Shown here: positions 1 through 9,138 of the stretch, one piece after another
Layout of the letters: every line of letters begins with the position of its first letter
Position numbering within the stretch: position 1 is the first letter of the stretch
Assembly (NCBI GenBank): GCA_963810915.1
Contig: CAWEPH010000005.1
Span: 62,001-126,000 of the forward strand
Source: JAOUEA01 sp963810915
GTDB taxonomy: Bacteria > Actinomycetota > UBA4738 > HRBIN12
Direction of reading: 5' to 3'
DNA: 64,000 nt
The notes under the pieces: generated by a model
The model's input: only the letters and a program-made list of their open reading frames with translations
Told to the model about the DNA's origin: nothing
The model's database searches: none
Made by a program: the position numbers and the translations under genes

Positions 1-1814
1 CTCGTCTCCGACGGCAACACCCTCGGTTACTCCACCATCGTGAAGGGCGACGTCGACGCGGGCATGGCCGCGGCCGACGTGGTGGTGAAGGGACGCTACG
101 TCTCCGACCCGGCGCACGGCGTCCCGATCGAGCCCCACGCGGTGGTGGCGCAGTGGCAGGGCGACCGGGTGACGATCTGGACCTCATCGCAGGTGCCGTA
201 CATCGCACGCTCGGGGGTAGCGCACACGCTGCAGATCCCGGAGGCGAACGTGCGCGTGATCGTCCCGCTGCTCGGCGGCGGCTTCGGCGCCAAGTGCGAC
301 TTCCACTTCGAGGCGCACGTCGCGGCGCTCGCGCGAGCCGCAGGCCGCCCCGTGAAGCTCGTGTTCTCCCGCGAGGAGGAGTTCATCGCGATCGACCATC
401 GCCGCGAGGGGATGGTGCTCGAGTTCGAGACGGGAGCCATGAACGACGGGACCCTGCGTGGCGCGTCGCGCGCGCCTCGTGCTCGACAAGGGCGCGTACT
501 GCGGAGAGGGCGGGTTCCTGGGGCAGATGGCCGCGATGCACGCGTGCGGCCCGTACGTGCTGGAGCACGTCTTCGTCGAGTCGTGGCTCAACTACTCCAC
601 CACGCAGCCGTCCGCGTCGGTGCGCGCGCCCGCAGCACCGCAGGTCTGCTGGGCGCTCGAGCAGCACATGGACGAGGTGGCGGGCGCGCTCGGCATGGAT
701 CCGGTCGAGCTCCGGCGCAAGACGCTGATCGAGGAGGGCGACGAGGGGCCGACGAAGCAGGTGTTCGACCACATCGCGATCCGCGAGACGCTCGATCGCG
801 CCGCCGAGCTGATCGGCTACGGCGAGGAGCTGCCCGAGGACGAGGCGATCGGCTTCTCGTGCGGGTGGTGGCCGAGCTTCTCGTCGAACGCGGGCGCCTA
901 CGTGCAGCTGAACCCCGACGGCTCGGGCACGATCGTCACCGGCGCGCAGGAGAACGGGACCGGCGCGGTCATGGCGATGCCGAAGTTCGTCGCCGAGATG
1001 CTGGGCATGAAGCCCGAGGACTTCCAGATCCTCTATCAGGACACGGACGCCGCGCCGTGGGACATGGGGTCGGCCGGCTCGCAGACCACGTTCAACGCGG
1101 TGCGTGCGGTGCTGGACGCCGCCTCCGACGTGCGCGACCAGCTCCTGGAGGCCGCGGCCGAGCAGCTCGAGGCCGCGAGGGACGACCTCGAGCTCGCGGA
1201 CGGCACGGTCCGCGTGAAGGGCTCGCCCGACCAGGCGGTGGCGGTCTCGGAGATCGCGGCCGCCACCACGATCCACGGCAAGGGCGCGGGGGCGCTCCCC
1301 GACTCGCCGCCGGTGGACGCGGCCTCGTGCGTGGGTCGGCTGGGGTTCGAGTCGTTCCTGGCGCCGCAGCTCTTCACCCACGCCGCGCGCGTGAAGGTGG
1401 ACCGCGAGACCGGCGTGGTGCGCGTGCTGCAGGTGGCGGCCGCGCACGACTCGGGCCGCATCCTCAACAGGATCGGCGCCGACGGCCAGGTCTACGGGGG
1501 CGTCGTGATGGGGATCGGCCAGGCGCTCTCCGAAGGCACCCTGCTCGATGAGGACGGGCGCCAGCGCAACCCGCACCTGCTCGACTACAAGCTCGTGACC
1601 TCCGCGGACGCCCCGCGGATCGATATCGACTGGATCGAGATCGACACGCCCGACGCCGGGCCGAACGGCTCGAAGGGCGTGGGCGAGCCGCCCTGCGTGC
1701 CGACGGCGGGCGCGGTGGCGAACGCCATCGCACGAGTGCTCGGGACGCACGTCACGGAGCTGCCGATGACGCCCGAGCGGGTCTGGCGCACCGTCCCACG
1801 GGGAGGGAGCATGA
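1..1814 (+). CDS. Molybdopterin hydroxylase large subunit (xanthine dehydrogenase/CoxL family), 5' partial
   Basis: This is the Mo-cofactor-binding catalytic subunit of a xanthine dehydrogenase/aldehyde oxidase/CO dehydrogenase-type hydroxylase. The frame is open from base 1, so the N-terminus lies outside the window. Visible family motifs are LLGGGFGAK, the RAPAAPQ segment near 630 and the C-terminal GSKGVGEPP near 1670. The frame changes at about 457, where removing one extra C gives DGTLVARRARLVLDKG. At the 3' end the frame runs straight into the FAD subunit at 1811. One extra base near 1797 would instead end the gene at the TGA of the ATGA overlap (1812-1814), so I treat the fusion as an artefact. 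Two downstream genes encode the partner FAD and 2Fe-2S subunits. The substrate cannot be named from sequence. Confidence 0.85.
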
Positions 1815-2713
1815 CCCGCTCCTACGTGGCCCCGACCTCCCTGGACGAGGCCCTCGCCGCGCTGGCGACGGGCGCGCGCCCGGTGGCGGGCGGCACGGAC
1901 CTCGTCGTGGGCGCGCGCCAAGGCAAGGCGCCGCTCCCCGATGCGCTGCTCGCGATCCACCGGATCGACGCGCTCCGCGGGATCGAGGAGGTCGACGGCG
2001 GTGGCCTGCGTCTCGGCACCCTCGCCACGCACGAGGAGATCGTGGCGCACCGGGCGGTGCGCGAGCGGTTCGCCGCGCTGGCGGACGCCTCGGCGATCGT
2101 GGGCTCGCACGCCACGCGCGCGCAGGGCACGATCGGCGGCAACGTGATGAACGCATCCCCGGCCATGGACGCGGGCGGTCCGCTGCTCTGCTTCGACGGC
2201 ACCGTGACGCTCCGGTCGGCGGCCGGCGAGCGCGTGGTCGCCCTGTCCGAGCTCTGGACCGGCCCCGGGGCCACGTCCGCGTCGGCCGACGAGCTGCTCG
2301 TCTCGGTCGACCTGCCCGCGCCAGCCGCCGGTACCGGCTCCTGCTACGTCCGCCTCGAGTACCGGCGGCAGATGGAGATCGCCGTCGTGGGCGCGACCGC
2401 CGTCGTCACGCTCGACGCAGGCATGTTGACCGATGCCCGCGTGGCCATCACCGCGTTGGCTCCCACGATCCGCAGGGTCCCTCAGGCCGAAGGCGCCCTC
2501 GTCGGCTCCGATGGCGGCGAGGCTGCCATCGACGCGGCCGCGGACGCCGTGGCCGCCGCGTCCACGCCCATCAGCGACGTGCGCGGCTCCGCCGAGTACC
2601 GCCTGGCGATGGCGCGCGTGATCGGGCGTCGCGCCGTGAGCAGCGCGCTCGCCCGCGCGGGCGGCGAGGACGTCCCGATCCCCGCGAGCCCCGCCCTGCA
2701 CGGCGCCCACTAG
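1811..2713 (+). CDS. Molybdopterin hydroxylase FAD-binding (medium) subunit
   Basis: This 300-residue protein is the flavin subunit (CoxM/XdhB type) that passes electrons between the 2Fe-2S subunit and the final acceptor. The N-terminus (SYVAPTSLDEAL) and the FAD-binding PVAGGTDL (about residues 25-32) are typical. TIGGNVMNASPAMD at about residues 110-123 is the second flavin motif, and the C-terminal CoxM-like domain follows. The start at 1811 is supported by GGGAGGGAGC immediately upstream. As read, the upstream large subunit continues into this gene without a stop, but the separate RBS and start argue for an independent polypeptide. Confidence 0.88.
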   Translation: MTRSYVAPTSLDEALAALATGARPVAGGTDLVVGARQGKAPLPDALLAIHRIDALRGIEEVDGGGLRLGTLATHEEIVAHRAVRERFAALADASAIVGSHATRAQGTIGGNVMNASPAMDAGGPLLCFDGTVTLRSAAGERVVALSELWTGPGATSASADELLVSVDLPAPAAGTGSCYVRLEYRRQMEIAVVGATAVVTLDAGMLTDARVAITALAPTIRRVPQAEGALVGSDGGEAAIDAAADAVAAASTPISDVRGSAEYRLAMARVIGRRAVSSALARAGGEDVPIPASPALHGAH

Positions 2714-2740
2714 ACGCATCCGAGGAGGAGAGCCACACCG

Positions 2741-3208
2741 ATGAAGGTCGACGCCACGCTCACCGTGAACGGCACCGCGTACCCGGTGGAGCTCGATCCG
2801 CACCTCAGCCTCCTGCGCGCGGTCCGCGACGTGATCGGCCTCACGGGCTCCAAGGAGGGCTGCGACGACTCCGAGTGCGGCGCCTGCATGATGCTCCTCG
2901 ACGGCAAGCCCGTGAACGCATGCTCCTACCTCGCGCTGCAGGCCGACGGCCGGGAGGTCACGACGGTCGAGGGGCTCGCGGCGGCCGAGGGGCTGAGCGC
3001 GCTACAGCGCGCGTTCCTGGAGGAGGGCGGGGTCCAGTGCGGCTTCTGCACGCCGGGCATGCTCATCTCGGCCACGGCCCTCCTGCGGCAGACCACCGAT
3101 CCCTCGGAGGAGGAGATCCGCGTGGCGCTCGCGGGGAACCTCTGCCGGTGCACCGGCTACGACGGGATCGTGCGCGCCGTGCGGAGCGCGGCCGGTCAAC
3201 CCCTCTAA
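2741..3208 (+). CDS. Molybdopterin hydroxylase [2Fe-2S] small subunit
   Basis: This 155-residue CoxS/XdhC-type protein carries two 2Fe-2S clusters that relay electrons from the Mo site to FAD. The plant-ferredoxin cluster ligands lie in GCDDSECGACMMLLDG with a following C in VNAC (about residues 43-66). The C-terminal helical domain has CGFCTPGM and CRCTGYDGI (about residues 103-140). It lies 27 bases after the FAD subunit with GAGGAGAG before the ATG, completing an L-M-S operon. Length is normal for the family. Confidence 0.93.
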   Translation: MKVDATLTVNGTAYPVELDPHLSLLRAVRDVIGLTGSKEGCDDSECGACMMLLDGKPVNACSYLALQADGREVTTVEGLAAAEGLSALQRAFLEEGGVQCGFCTPGMLISATALLRQTTDPSEEEIRVALAGNLCRCTGYDGIVRAVRSAAGQPL

Positions 3209-3210
3209 GC

Positions 3211-3729
3211 ATGCCCGGCATGCAGGTGCGGTTGGAGCCGTTCGCCCCCGCACACCTGGCGGCGTTCACCGCGATGCTGGATGACCTCGACGTGCAACGG
3301 TTCACGCGCGTCCCCGTCCCCACGCCCGCGACGTTCCCTGCGGAATGGCTCGCGCGGTACGAAGCGGGCCGCAGCGACGGGACGGCCGAGGCGTTCGCGG
3401 TGACGGACGCCGTGGGGAGGTTCCTGGGCGTCGCGCTGGCTCCGCGCATCGACCCGATAGCGCGCGCGGTCGAACTCGGCTACGTGGTCGCTCACGAGGA
3501 GCGGGGACGCGGCGTGGCCACGCAGGCACTCGAGTTGCTCACCGCGTGGGCGCTCGCATCGCTCGACCCGAAGCGCCTCGAACTCCTGATCAGCGTCCGC
3601 AACGAGGCCTCGAAAGGTGTGGCGGCGCGCTGCGGGTACACGTACGAAGGCACCCTCCGCGCGATCCACGTCAAACAGGACGTCTGGGAGGACACGGAGA
3701 TCTGGTCCCGATTGCCGACGGACCCCTGA
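3211..3729 (+). CDS. GNAT-family N-acetyltransferase (RimJ/RimL-like)
   Basis: This is a single-domain GNAT protein of about 172 residues that would transfer acetyl from acetyl-CoA to an amine. The acetyl-CoA loop is seen as EERGRGVATQALELL at about residues 92-106. The following NEASKGVAARCGYTYEGTLR is the usual N-x-x-S...GF/YxxEG signature of RimJ/RimL relatives. Two in-frame ATGs (3211 and 3220) are possible, and I used the first. It follows the 2Fe-2S gene by two bases, so it may be co-transcribed. It converges with the minus-strand kinase at 3744. The substrate is unknown. Confidence 0.82.
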   Translation: MPGMQVRLEPFAPAHLAAFTAMLDDLDVQRFTRVPVPTPATFPAEWLARYEAGRSDGTAEAFAVTDAVGRFLGVALAPRIDPIARAVELGYVVAHEERGRGVATQALELLTAWALASLDPKRLELLISVRNEASKGVAARCGYTYEGTLRAIHVKQDVWEDTEIWSRLPTDP

Positions 3730-3743
3730 CGGCGCGGCCGGAC

Positions 3744-5114
3744 TCAGTCGAGCGGCGTCGCCGGGAGGGCCCCGCTCACGCGTGTGCCCTTGCCGGGCGC
3801 GCTCTCGATCCGCAACGTGCCACCGAGCGCACCGAGGCGGTCGAGCATGTTCGTGAACCCCGCGCCCGGCTCGCGACCGTGCACGTCGAAACCGGCGCCG
3901 TCGTCGCTCACGCCGAAGACGAGGCTCCCCGCCTCCTCACGCACGTCCACCTTGACGCGGCTCCCCTCCCCCGCGTACTTCCCCGCGTTCTGGAGGGCCT
4001 CCAGAACGCAGAAGTAGACGGTCGCCTCCGCCTCGGGGGCGTAGCGCCCGAGGTCCTCGGCGCGCACCGTCACCGGCACCACCGCGCGGCGCGCCGCGGA
4101 GCCGAGCGCCGCCGGCAGGCCTTTGTCGGCGAGCAGGGGCGGATAGATCCCGTGCGCGAGGTCGCGGAGCTCCTGGAGGGCCTCGTCGAGCGCCCCACCG
4201 ATCTCCTCGAGCGCCGTACGCGCCTGCTCCGGGTCGCGGTCGAGGAGCTGCTCCGCGAGCTTGATGCGCACGGCCAGCGCCACGATGTGCTGCTGCGCCC
4301 CGTCGTGCAGATCGCGCTCGATCCGGCGGCGCGCCTGGTCGGTGGCCGCGACGATGCGCCCGCGGGAGGCCTGGAGCTCCGCGGCCTGTCGCCGAACCTC
4401 GTCGAGCGAGGCCTGCAGCGCCGAGTCGAGCTTCGCGTTGTGCACCATCACGCCGAGCTGCCTGGCGAGCTCCACGAGCACGCGCTCCTCTTCCGGTGAG
4501 AACGGCCGATCCTCGACCGGACGCTCGATCACCACGACACCCAGGAGCTCACCCGCGTTCGCCATCGGCGCCATCCGGACGTACGAGTCGCGATCCTCGA
4601 GCATCTGCGGCATCCACACCTGCATCCACCCGTGGCCGCTCAGCCCGGCCTGCACCACGTTCACGGGATCCATCCCGCCCAGCGGGACCGGTGATCGATC
4701 GATATCAGGATCGCCGACCCACGGGCGAAGCACGTCCTCGGATAGCAGCCAGACCTCGGCCGCCCTCAACCGCATCGTGGAGCGGAGCCCTTCGGAGGCT
4801 TGGAGCACGAGCTCGTCGAGCGGCACGGATCGCGACATGCGCGAGGTGAACGAGCGGGCGAGCTCGTCGGGAGCGCCCAGGTCGCCACCCGTCGCGCGCC
4901 GGATCACAGCACCGATCCGCGGACCGAACGCGGCCACCACCGCCGCGGCGAAGGCGATCGCGCCGATAGAGGCCGCGATGATGCCGCGCTCACCGCTGGT
5001 GGGCACCCGGCCCAGCAACAGGAACAACACCACGAGCGCGGCGGCCATCACGACGGCGAGGGCGAGCGCCCACAGCATCACGCGGAGCACCTTCCTCAAC
5101 CACCGCCGGTGCAT
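3744..5114 (-). CDS. Sensor histidine kinase (GAF, HisKA_3, HATPase_c)
   Basis: This 456-residue kinase belongs to the NarL-partner class. Two membrane segments occupy about residues 7-35 and 44-64. A GAF-like region covers about 95-225, followed by a coiled-coil stretch. The HisKA_3 phosphoacceptor motif is RRIERDLHDGAQQH (about residues 267-280). The ATPase has the N-box ALQNAGKYA and the G1 box DDGAGFD. The gene starts 4 bases after the ABC permease stop, so it is probably the third gene of an ATPase-permease-kinase operon. No response regulator lies next to it, so the cognate partner must be elsewhere. It may sense envelope stress relieved by the transporter, but that is inference. Confidence 0.88.
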   Translation of the reverse strand: MHRRWLRKVLRVMLWALALAVVMAAALVVLFLLLGRVPTSGERGIIAASIGAIAFAAAVVAAFGPRIGAVIRRATGGDLGAPDELARSFTSRMSRSVPLDELVLQASEGLRSTMRLRAAEVWLLSEDVLRPWVGDPDIDRSPVPLGGMDPVNVVQAGLSGHGWMQVWMPQMLEDRDSYVRMAPMANAGELLGVVVIERPVEDRPFSPEEERVLVELARQLGVMVHNAKLDSALQASLDEVRRQAAELQASRGRIVAATDQARRRIERDLHDGAQQHIVALAVRIKLAEQLLDRDPEQARTALEEIGGALDEALQELRDLAHGIYPPLLADKGLPAALGSAARRAVVPVTVRAEDLGRYAPEAEATVYFCVLEALQNAGKYAGEGSRVKVDVREEAGSLVFGVSDDGAGFDVHGREPGAGFTNMLDRLGALGGTLRIESAPGKGTRVSGALPATPLD

Positions 5115-5118
5115 CGCG

Positions 5119-7551
5119 TCACTCCGCTTTCAGGATGGCGGCGGGCCGCACGCGTCGTGCGGCGAGCCCGGGGCCGAGCGCGACGCCCAGGGCGAGGATC
5201 AGCGAGACGGGGATCACGATAAGGATCAACGGCGACAGCACGGGATCGGGCACGATGCCGAGACGGTAGGCGAAGGCCGACCACGCCAGCCGTCCCGTGA
5301 GGATCCCGATCGGGATGCCGACCACCAGCGCGAGTCCAGTGAGGATGAGGGCCTGCCACGCCACCGTCGCCATGATCTGCCCCCGCCGGAACCCGAGCGT
5401 CTGGAGGATCGCGAGGTCGCGTCGGCGCCGCCGGACCGACGTCACCAACAGGTGCACCAGCGTCGCGAACGCCGCGAACGCGAAGAGCAACGACAACTTG
5501 GCGGGGAGGGATCCCGCGTGGAGCGTCTCCTTGACCGTCGCACCGAACCCCGGCAGCGCGCCGGCTTCGCCGATCGCCGCACCCAGATCCTTCGGCATCT
5601 CGCCCTTCAGGCGCGCGATCACGGTCGCGTGGTCGGCGCCGGGAGCGAAGTTCCCCACCGCGAGGTTCTGCGTGACGTCCGGATAGAAGCCGCGGAGCCC
5701 GTCCATCGTCATCGCGACCCCGCGCCCGAGACCCGGGCCGAACCCGAAGTCGGGGAAGACGGGCACGCCGACGATGCGCAAGCTCTCGGTGACCGTTCCC
5801 CCGATCGCATCCACACGGTCGCCGACCTGCAGCCCCAGCAATCGGAGCGACTCGCGGCCCATCGCGATCTCGTCCGATGCCGTCGGCCAGTGCCCCTCGA
5901 GCATCGTGTTGCTCACGGACTGACCCTTCAACGTCTCGAACGCCCAGACCGCCTCCTGCGACGTGCCGGCCGGCCCACGGAGCACGAGCGACTCCTGGAA
6001 GTTGCCGGCGCCGAGATCCTGGATGCCCGGATCCGCCAGGAGCACGGGAACGAACGCGTCCTGGAAGCGCGCCCCCTGGAACGGCTGACCGGCTGCGAAC
6101 TCGTAGTCGCTGCCCGACAGGACCCCGTCCTCCCCGAAGTGGGCCATGCTCGCCGAGAAGCCGAACGACGCCACCATCGCGGCGATCGCGATCACCAGAC
6201 CGATGAGGGTGGTCCGCACCGGCGTCGCCGACCGCCCGTGGCCCGGCTCCAGCGCGAGCCGCGCTCCCGCCCCCGCCGAGGGCGGCAGCGGCAGCCGCGC
6301 GATGGCCGACGCGAGCGGCGAGCGGCGCTCCGCTCCCCGGTACTCGACGGAGCCGTCGACGCCACCGCGCGCGGACGCGAGACGCCCCGCGGGGATCGCA
6401 ACGCTCAGCAACGTGGTGACCACGATGATGCCCACCCCCAGGGCCACGGCGAACCCGTCGAACTGCATGCCCGGGGTAGGTTCCGCGACCCGCGCGGGCC
6501 CGATCGGGAACAACGCGGAACCGAGGTAGGAGCAAACCACCGCGATCCCCGCCCCGCCCGCCGCCACCACGATCGCGGGCAGCGCAGCCGACCACACGAT
6601 CTCGCGCCGGGTCATCCCCAGCGCCCGCAGCACCGGCGTGTCGAGCGATCCCAAGGCCGTGCGACGCACGAGGGTCTGCCCGAGCACCATGATGCCCGCG
6701 AGAGCCGCGAGGGCGGCAAGAAGGCTGAGCACGATCGCATGCAGATGCGACGTGCGGGTCATGAATAGCAACTCGTTCGCCTGGTCGTTGGCGAACGCGT
6801 CCGGTTGCATGGCCTGGACGCCCGCCCTGAAGGTTGGGATATCGGCGAACCCGTTCCTCAGCTGAAACACCCCGGCGTCACACGAGGCCGCGCCGGGGTG
6901 CGCGGTCCAGAACGAGGGGGCCACCCAGAAGGCGGCCTGATCGCCCGACAGCTCGCCGGGCATCAGGACGTGCCCCACCACCTTGACGGGCGCCTCGATG
7001 GCGTCGTCCTTGCTCGTCGGCAGCCGCCGCTGCGCGAAGAGTTCCTTCGGCACCAGGTAGAGCGAGATGGATTCACCGTCGCTCGGTCGGCGCAGACCCG
7101 TGTCTCCGTATCCCACGGCCACCTCGTCGGGTGCGGACGGCAACCGGCCGGACAACACCCTCGGCTCGATCGTCGAGGCGCCGGAGGGGTCGCGGAGGCC
7201 GTACAGCGAGGAGCCGTCGTCCTGCGGGCGGATCATGAGCGGGTTGCCGCCCTGGTCCTGCGCGAACGCGAGTGAGTAGCCGACCACGGTCGAGGAGCTC
7301 ACCTCGGGGAGCCGCGCGAACGCCGCGAGATCCGTCTTCGGCCACGGGAACCCCCCGTTGCAGCTGATGACGAAGGACTCGAACTCGTTGGCGGTGACTT
7401 GATAGCGGTCGTAGGCCGATCCCGTTCGTCGCGCCCCCGCGAACGCCGTGATGGCGAGGCCGCCGATCAGCCCCACCAGGATCGTGATCAAGATCAACGA
7501 GACGGGCCGGGCGCGGATACCCGCGCGGGCGCGCATGCGTGCGCCGCTCAC
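5119..7551 (-). CDS. FtsX/MacB-type ABC transporter permease
   Basis: This 810-residue permease has an N-terminal membrane segment (about residues 17-40), a long extracytoplasmic domain and a first FtsX domain with three membrane spans (about 265-400, including LRALGMTRREIVW). A second large extracytoplasmic stretch leads to a C-terminal FtsX domain (about 675-805, LQTLGFRRGQIMATV, ending ARRVRPAAILKAE). The duplicated layout is that of MacB/LolC-like mechanotransmission ABC proteins that act on extracytoplasmic substrates rather than classical import. The GTG start (7549-7551) overlaps the stop of the ATPase gene (GTGA), so the two are translationally coupled. The substrate is unknown; export of a peptide, lipid or drug is possible. 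Confidence 0.88.
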   Translation of the reverse strand: MSGARMRARAGIRARPVSLILITILVGLIGGLAITAFAGARRTGSAYDRYQVTANEFESFVISCNGGFPWPKTDLAAFARLPEVSSSTVVGYSLAFAQDQGGNPLMIRPQDDGSSLYGLRDPSGASTIEPRVLSGRLPSAPDEVAVGYGDTGLRRPSDGESISLYLVPKELFAQRRLPTSKDDAIEAPVKVVGHVLMPGELSGDQAAFWVAPSFWTAHPGAASCDAGVFQLRNGFADIPTFRAGVQAMQPDAFANDQANELLFMTRTSHLHAIVLSLLAALAALAGIMVLGQTLVRRTALGSLDTPVLRALGMTRREIVWSAALPAIVVAAGGAGIAVVCSYLGSALFPIGPARVAEPTPGMQFDGFAVALGVGIIVVTTLLSVAIPAGRLASARGGVDGSVEYRGAERRSPLASAIARLPLPPSAGAGARLALEPGHGRSATPVRTTLIGLVIAIAAMVASFGFSASMAHFGEDGVLSGSDYEFAAGQPFQGARFQDAFVPVLLADPGIQDLGAGNFQESLVLRGPAGTSQEAVWAFETLKGQSVSNTMLEGHWPTASDEIAMGRESLRLLGLQVGDRVDAIGGTVTESLRIVGVPVFPDFGFGPGLGRGVAMTMDGLRGFYPDVTQNLAVGNFAPGADHATVIARLKGEMPKDLGAAIGEAGALPGFGATVKETLHAGSLPAKLSLLFAFAAFATLVHLLVTSVRRRRRDLAILQTLGFRRGQIMATVAWQALILTGLALVVGIPIGILTGRLAWSAFAYRLGIVPDPVLSPLILIVIPVSLILALGVALGPGLAARRVRPAAILKAE

Positions 7552-8307
7552 GGCCGGGTCTGCTCCCCCAGGACCCCGAAGACGGCCCCGGGCGCGGCCT
7601 GTTCAGTTCCACCATCGTCGATGCGGCCGTCACGCATCCGCACGATGCGGTCGGCGGTCGCGGCCACCTCGTCGTCGTGCGTCACCATGACGATGGTCTG
7701 CCCGCCGTCGTGCAGGCGCTGGAACAGGCCCAGGATCTCCGCACCGCCCGCCGAGTCGAGCGACCCCGTCGGCTCGTCAGCGAGCAGGAGCGTCGGTGCG
7801 TTGGCGAGCGCTCGGGCGATCGAGAGTCGCTGCCGCTGACCACCGGAGAGCACCCCGGGCGTCTTGGTCGCCTTGTCGGCGATCCCCAGGAGGTCGAGCA
7901 GATCCATCGCGCGGGTGTCGGCCTGCTTGCGCGAGCTGCCCGCCACCACCACGGGGAGCGCGACGTTCTCCCGCACGCTCATCCCCTCAAGCAGGTTGAA
8001 GAACTGGAACACGATCCCGATGTGACGGCGGCGCATCACGGCGAGCTCGTCGTCCGACATCCCGGTGATCGAGCTCGTCGTCGATGACGATCGTTCCGTC
8101 CGTGGGAGCCTCGAGGCCGGCCACCAGGTTGAGGAGCGTGGATTTCCCACATCCGGACGGGCCCATCACCGCGACGAACTCCCCGCGTCCCACGCTCATG
8201 TCGAGTCCGCGGAGGGCGCGCACGGGCACCTGCTCGTCGTCTGCGGCATCGAAGGTCTTCCGCAGACCCTCGACCCGGAGCGCATGGATGGTTCGTCGGT
8301 CGTCCAT
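7548..8307 (-). CDS. ABC transporter ATP-binding protein (MacB/LolD family), frameshifted
   Basis: This is the nucleotide-binding subunit for the permease at 5119-7551. Walker A is GPSGCGKSTL, the signature is LSGGQRQRLSIARA and Walker B is LLLADEPTGSLDS. The H-loop lies in IVMVTHDDEVA. The frame breaks near 8068-8085: the upstream part ends ...GTIVIDDE and the downstream part resumes SSITGMSDDELAVMRRRHIG. One indel restores a normal protein of about 250 residues. I start at the ATG at 8307 (MDDRRTIHALRVEGL), though an upstream start at 8358 is open. It is the first gene of the apparent operon. Confidence 0.86.
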
Positions 8308-8399
8308 GGCGCGCACGGTACGAGAACGAGCCGCCTCAAGCGAGCGCGTCAACACCACATCTCATAGGAGGCAGGCACCCCACCATCCGTCCTCCGAGG

Positions 8400-9053
8400 C
8401 TACGATCCGACGCTCGCCGCCGGGCCGGAGCTCGAAGCAGAGGGATGCAGGAACGGCACGAGCGGCTCCCAGCCGCGGCGCAGCACCTCGACGGTGGACG
8501 GCGGGGTCACCACCCTGACCGCTCCCCGGGGTGGGCGCGCGACCCGCTCGGCGTAGCCCCCCGGGGTCCATCGAAGGAGCCAGGCCCCCACGACCACGAA
8601 GGGGTCGGCGTCGCGCACGACGAAGGCGCCGTCGGGCAGCGCGGCGACGGACATCGTGTGGTGACGTTGCACCCCGCGTCCTTCCCGGAGCCGCTCCCTG
8701 TGGAGCTGGGCGTCGATCGCATCGGCGCCTTCCTGATCCGGGTGCAACGTCCGCCAACGGGCGACGAACCGCAGGTAGTCCTCACGCCGGCAGAGCGCGC
8801 ACGGACGATGCCCGGCGGCGAACGCGGTTGCCTCGTCCAGGAAGAAGAGCTCGGTGAAGCGGCCTGGCTTCATCAGGGGGTGTCGATGCCACCCGCGGAA
8901 GCTGAGGCGGCACGCGATCCACCGCTTCCCCGCGTAGGCACGCCGGATGCGCCGATCCGCGTCGTGGAGGCATCCCCGGTTGCCGTACACGAGTCCGCGC
9001 GCCGGATCGGCGATCAGCTCGCCCAACGGGGTCACGCGATTCTGCATCGCCAT
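8400..9053 (-). CDS. Conserved protein with GHRPCALCRR cysteine motif
   Basis: This 217-residue protein is of unknown function. The notable feature is FAAGHRPCALCRREDYLRF (about residues 75-93), a CxxC that resembles the metal-binding cysteine loop of Ada-type N-terminal domains, but I do not see the rest of Ada. The N-terminal half has conserved-looking segments (LVYGNRGCLHD, AYAGKRWIACRL). The C-terminal part is low in motifs and ends in a Ser-rich tail. No membrane segments are seen. It is read away from the cyclase at 9139. It could be a nucleic-acid- or metal-binding protein. Confidence 0.68.
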   Translation of the reverse strand: MAMQNRVTPLGELIADPARGLVYGNRGCLHDADRRIRRAYAGKRWIACRLSFRGWHRHPLMKPGRFTELFFLDEATAFAAGHRPCALCRREDYLRFVARWRTLHPDQEGADAIDAQLHRERLREGRGVQRHHTMSVAALPDGAFVVRDADPFVVVGAWLLRWTPGGYAERVARPPRGAVRVVTPPSTVEVLRRGWEPLVPFLHPSASSSGPAASVGS

Positions 9054-9138
9054 GACGGGAATCTACGGGACGGCGGCGGAGGTCCGTTCAACCACCGCCC
9101 GGGTTGCGCCCACGCAGGCACGCACGCAGGATGCGCCC

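Noticed and set aside
383..2803. 806-residue minus-strand reading frame over the hydroxylase operon
   Set aside because: Low-complexity Arg/Gly/Ala composition and complete overlap with recognisable plus-strand subunits; a high-GC shadow frame.
4261..6768. 835-residue plus-strand reading frame across kinase and permease
   Set aside because: Opposite strand of two well-recognised minus-strand genes; composition is Arg/Asp/His-rich and without domains.
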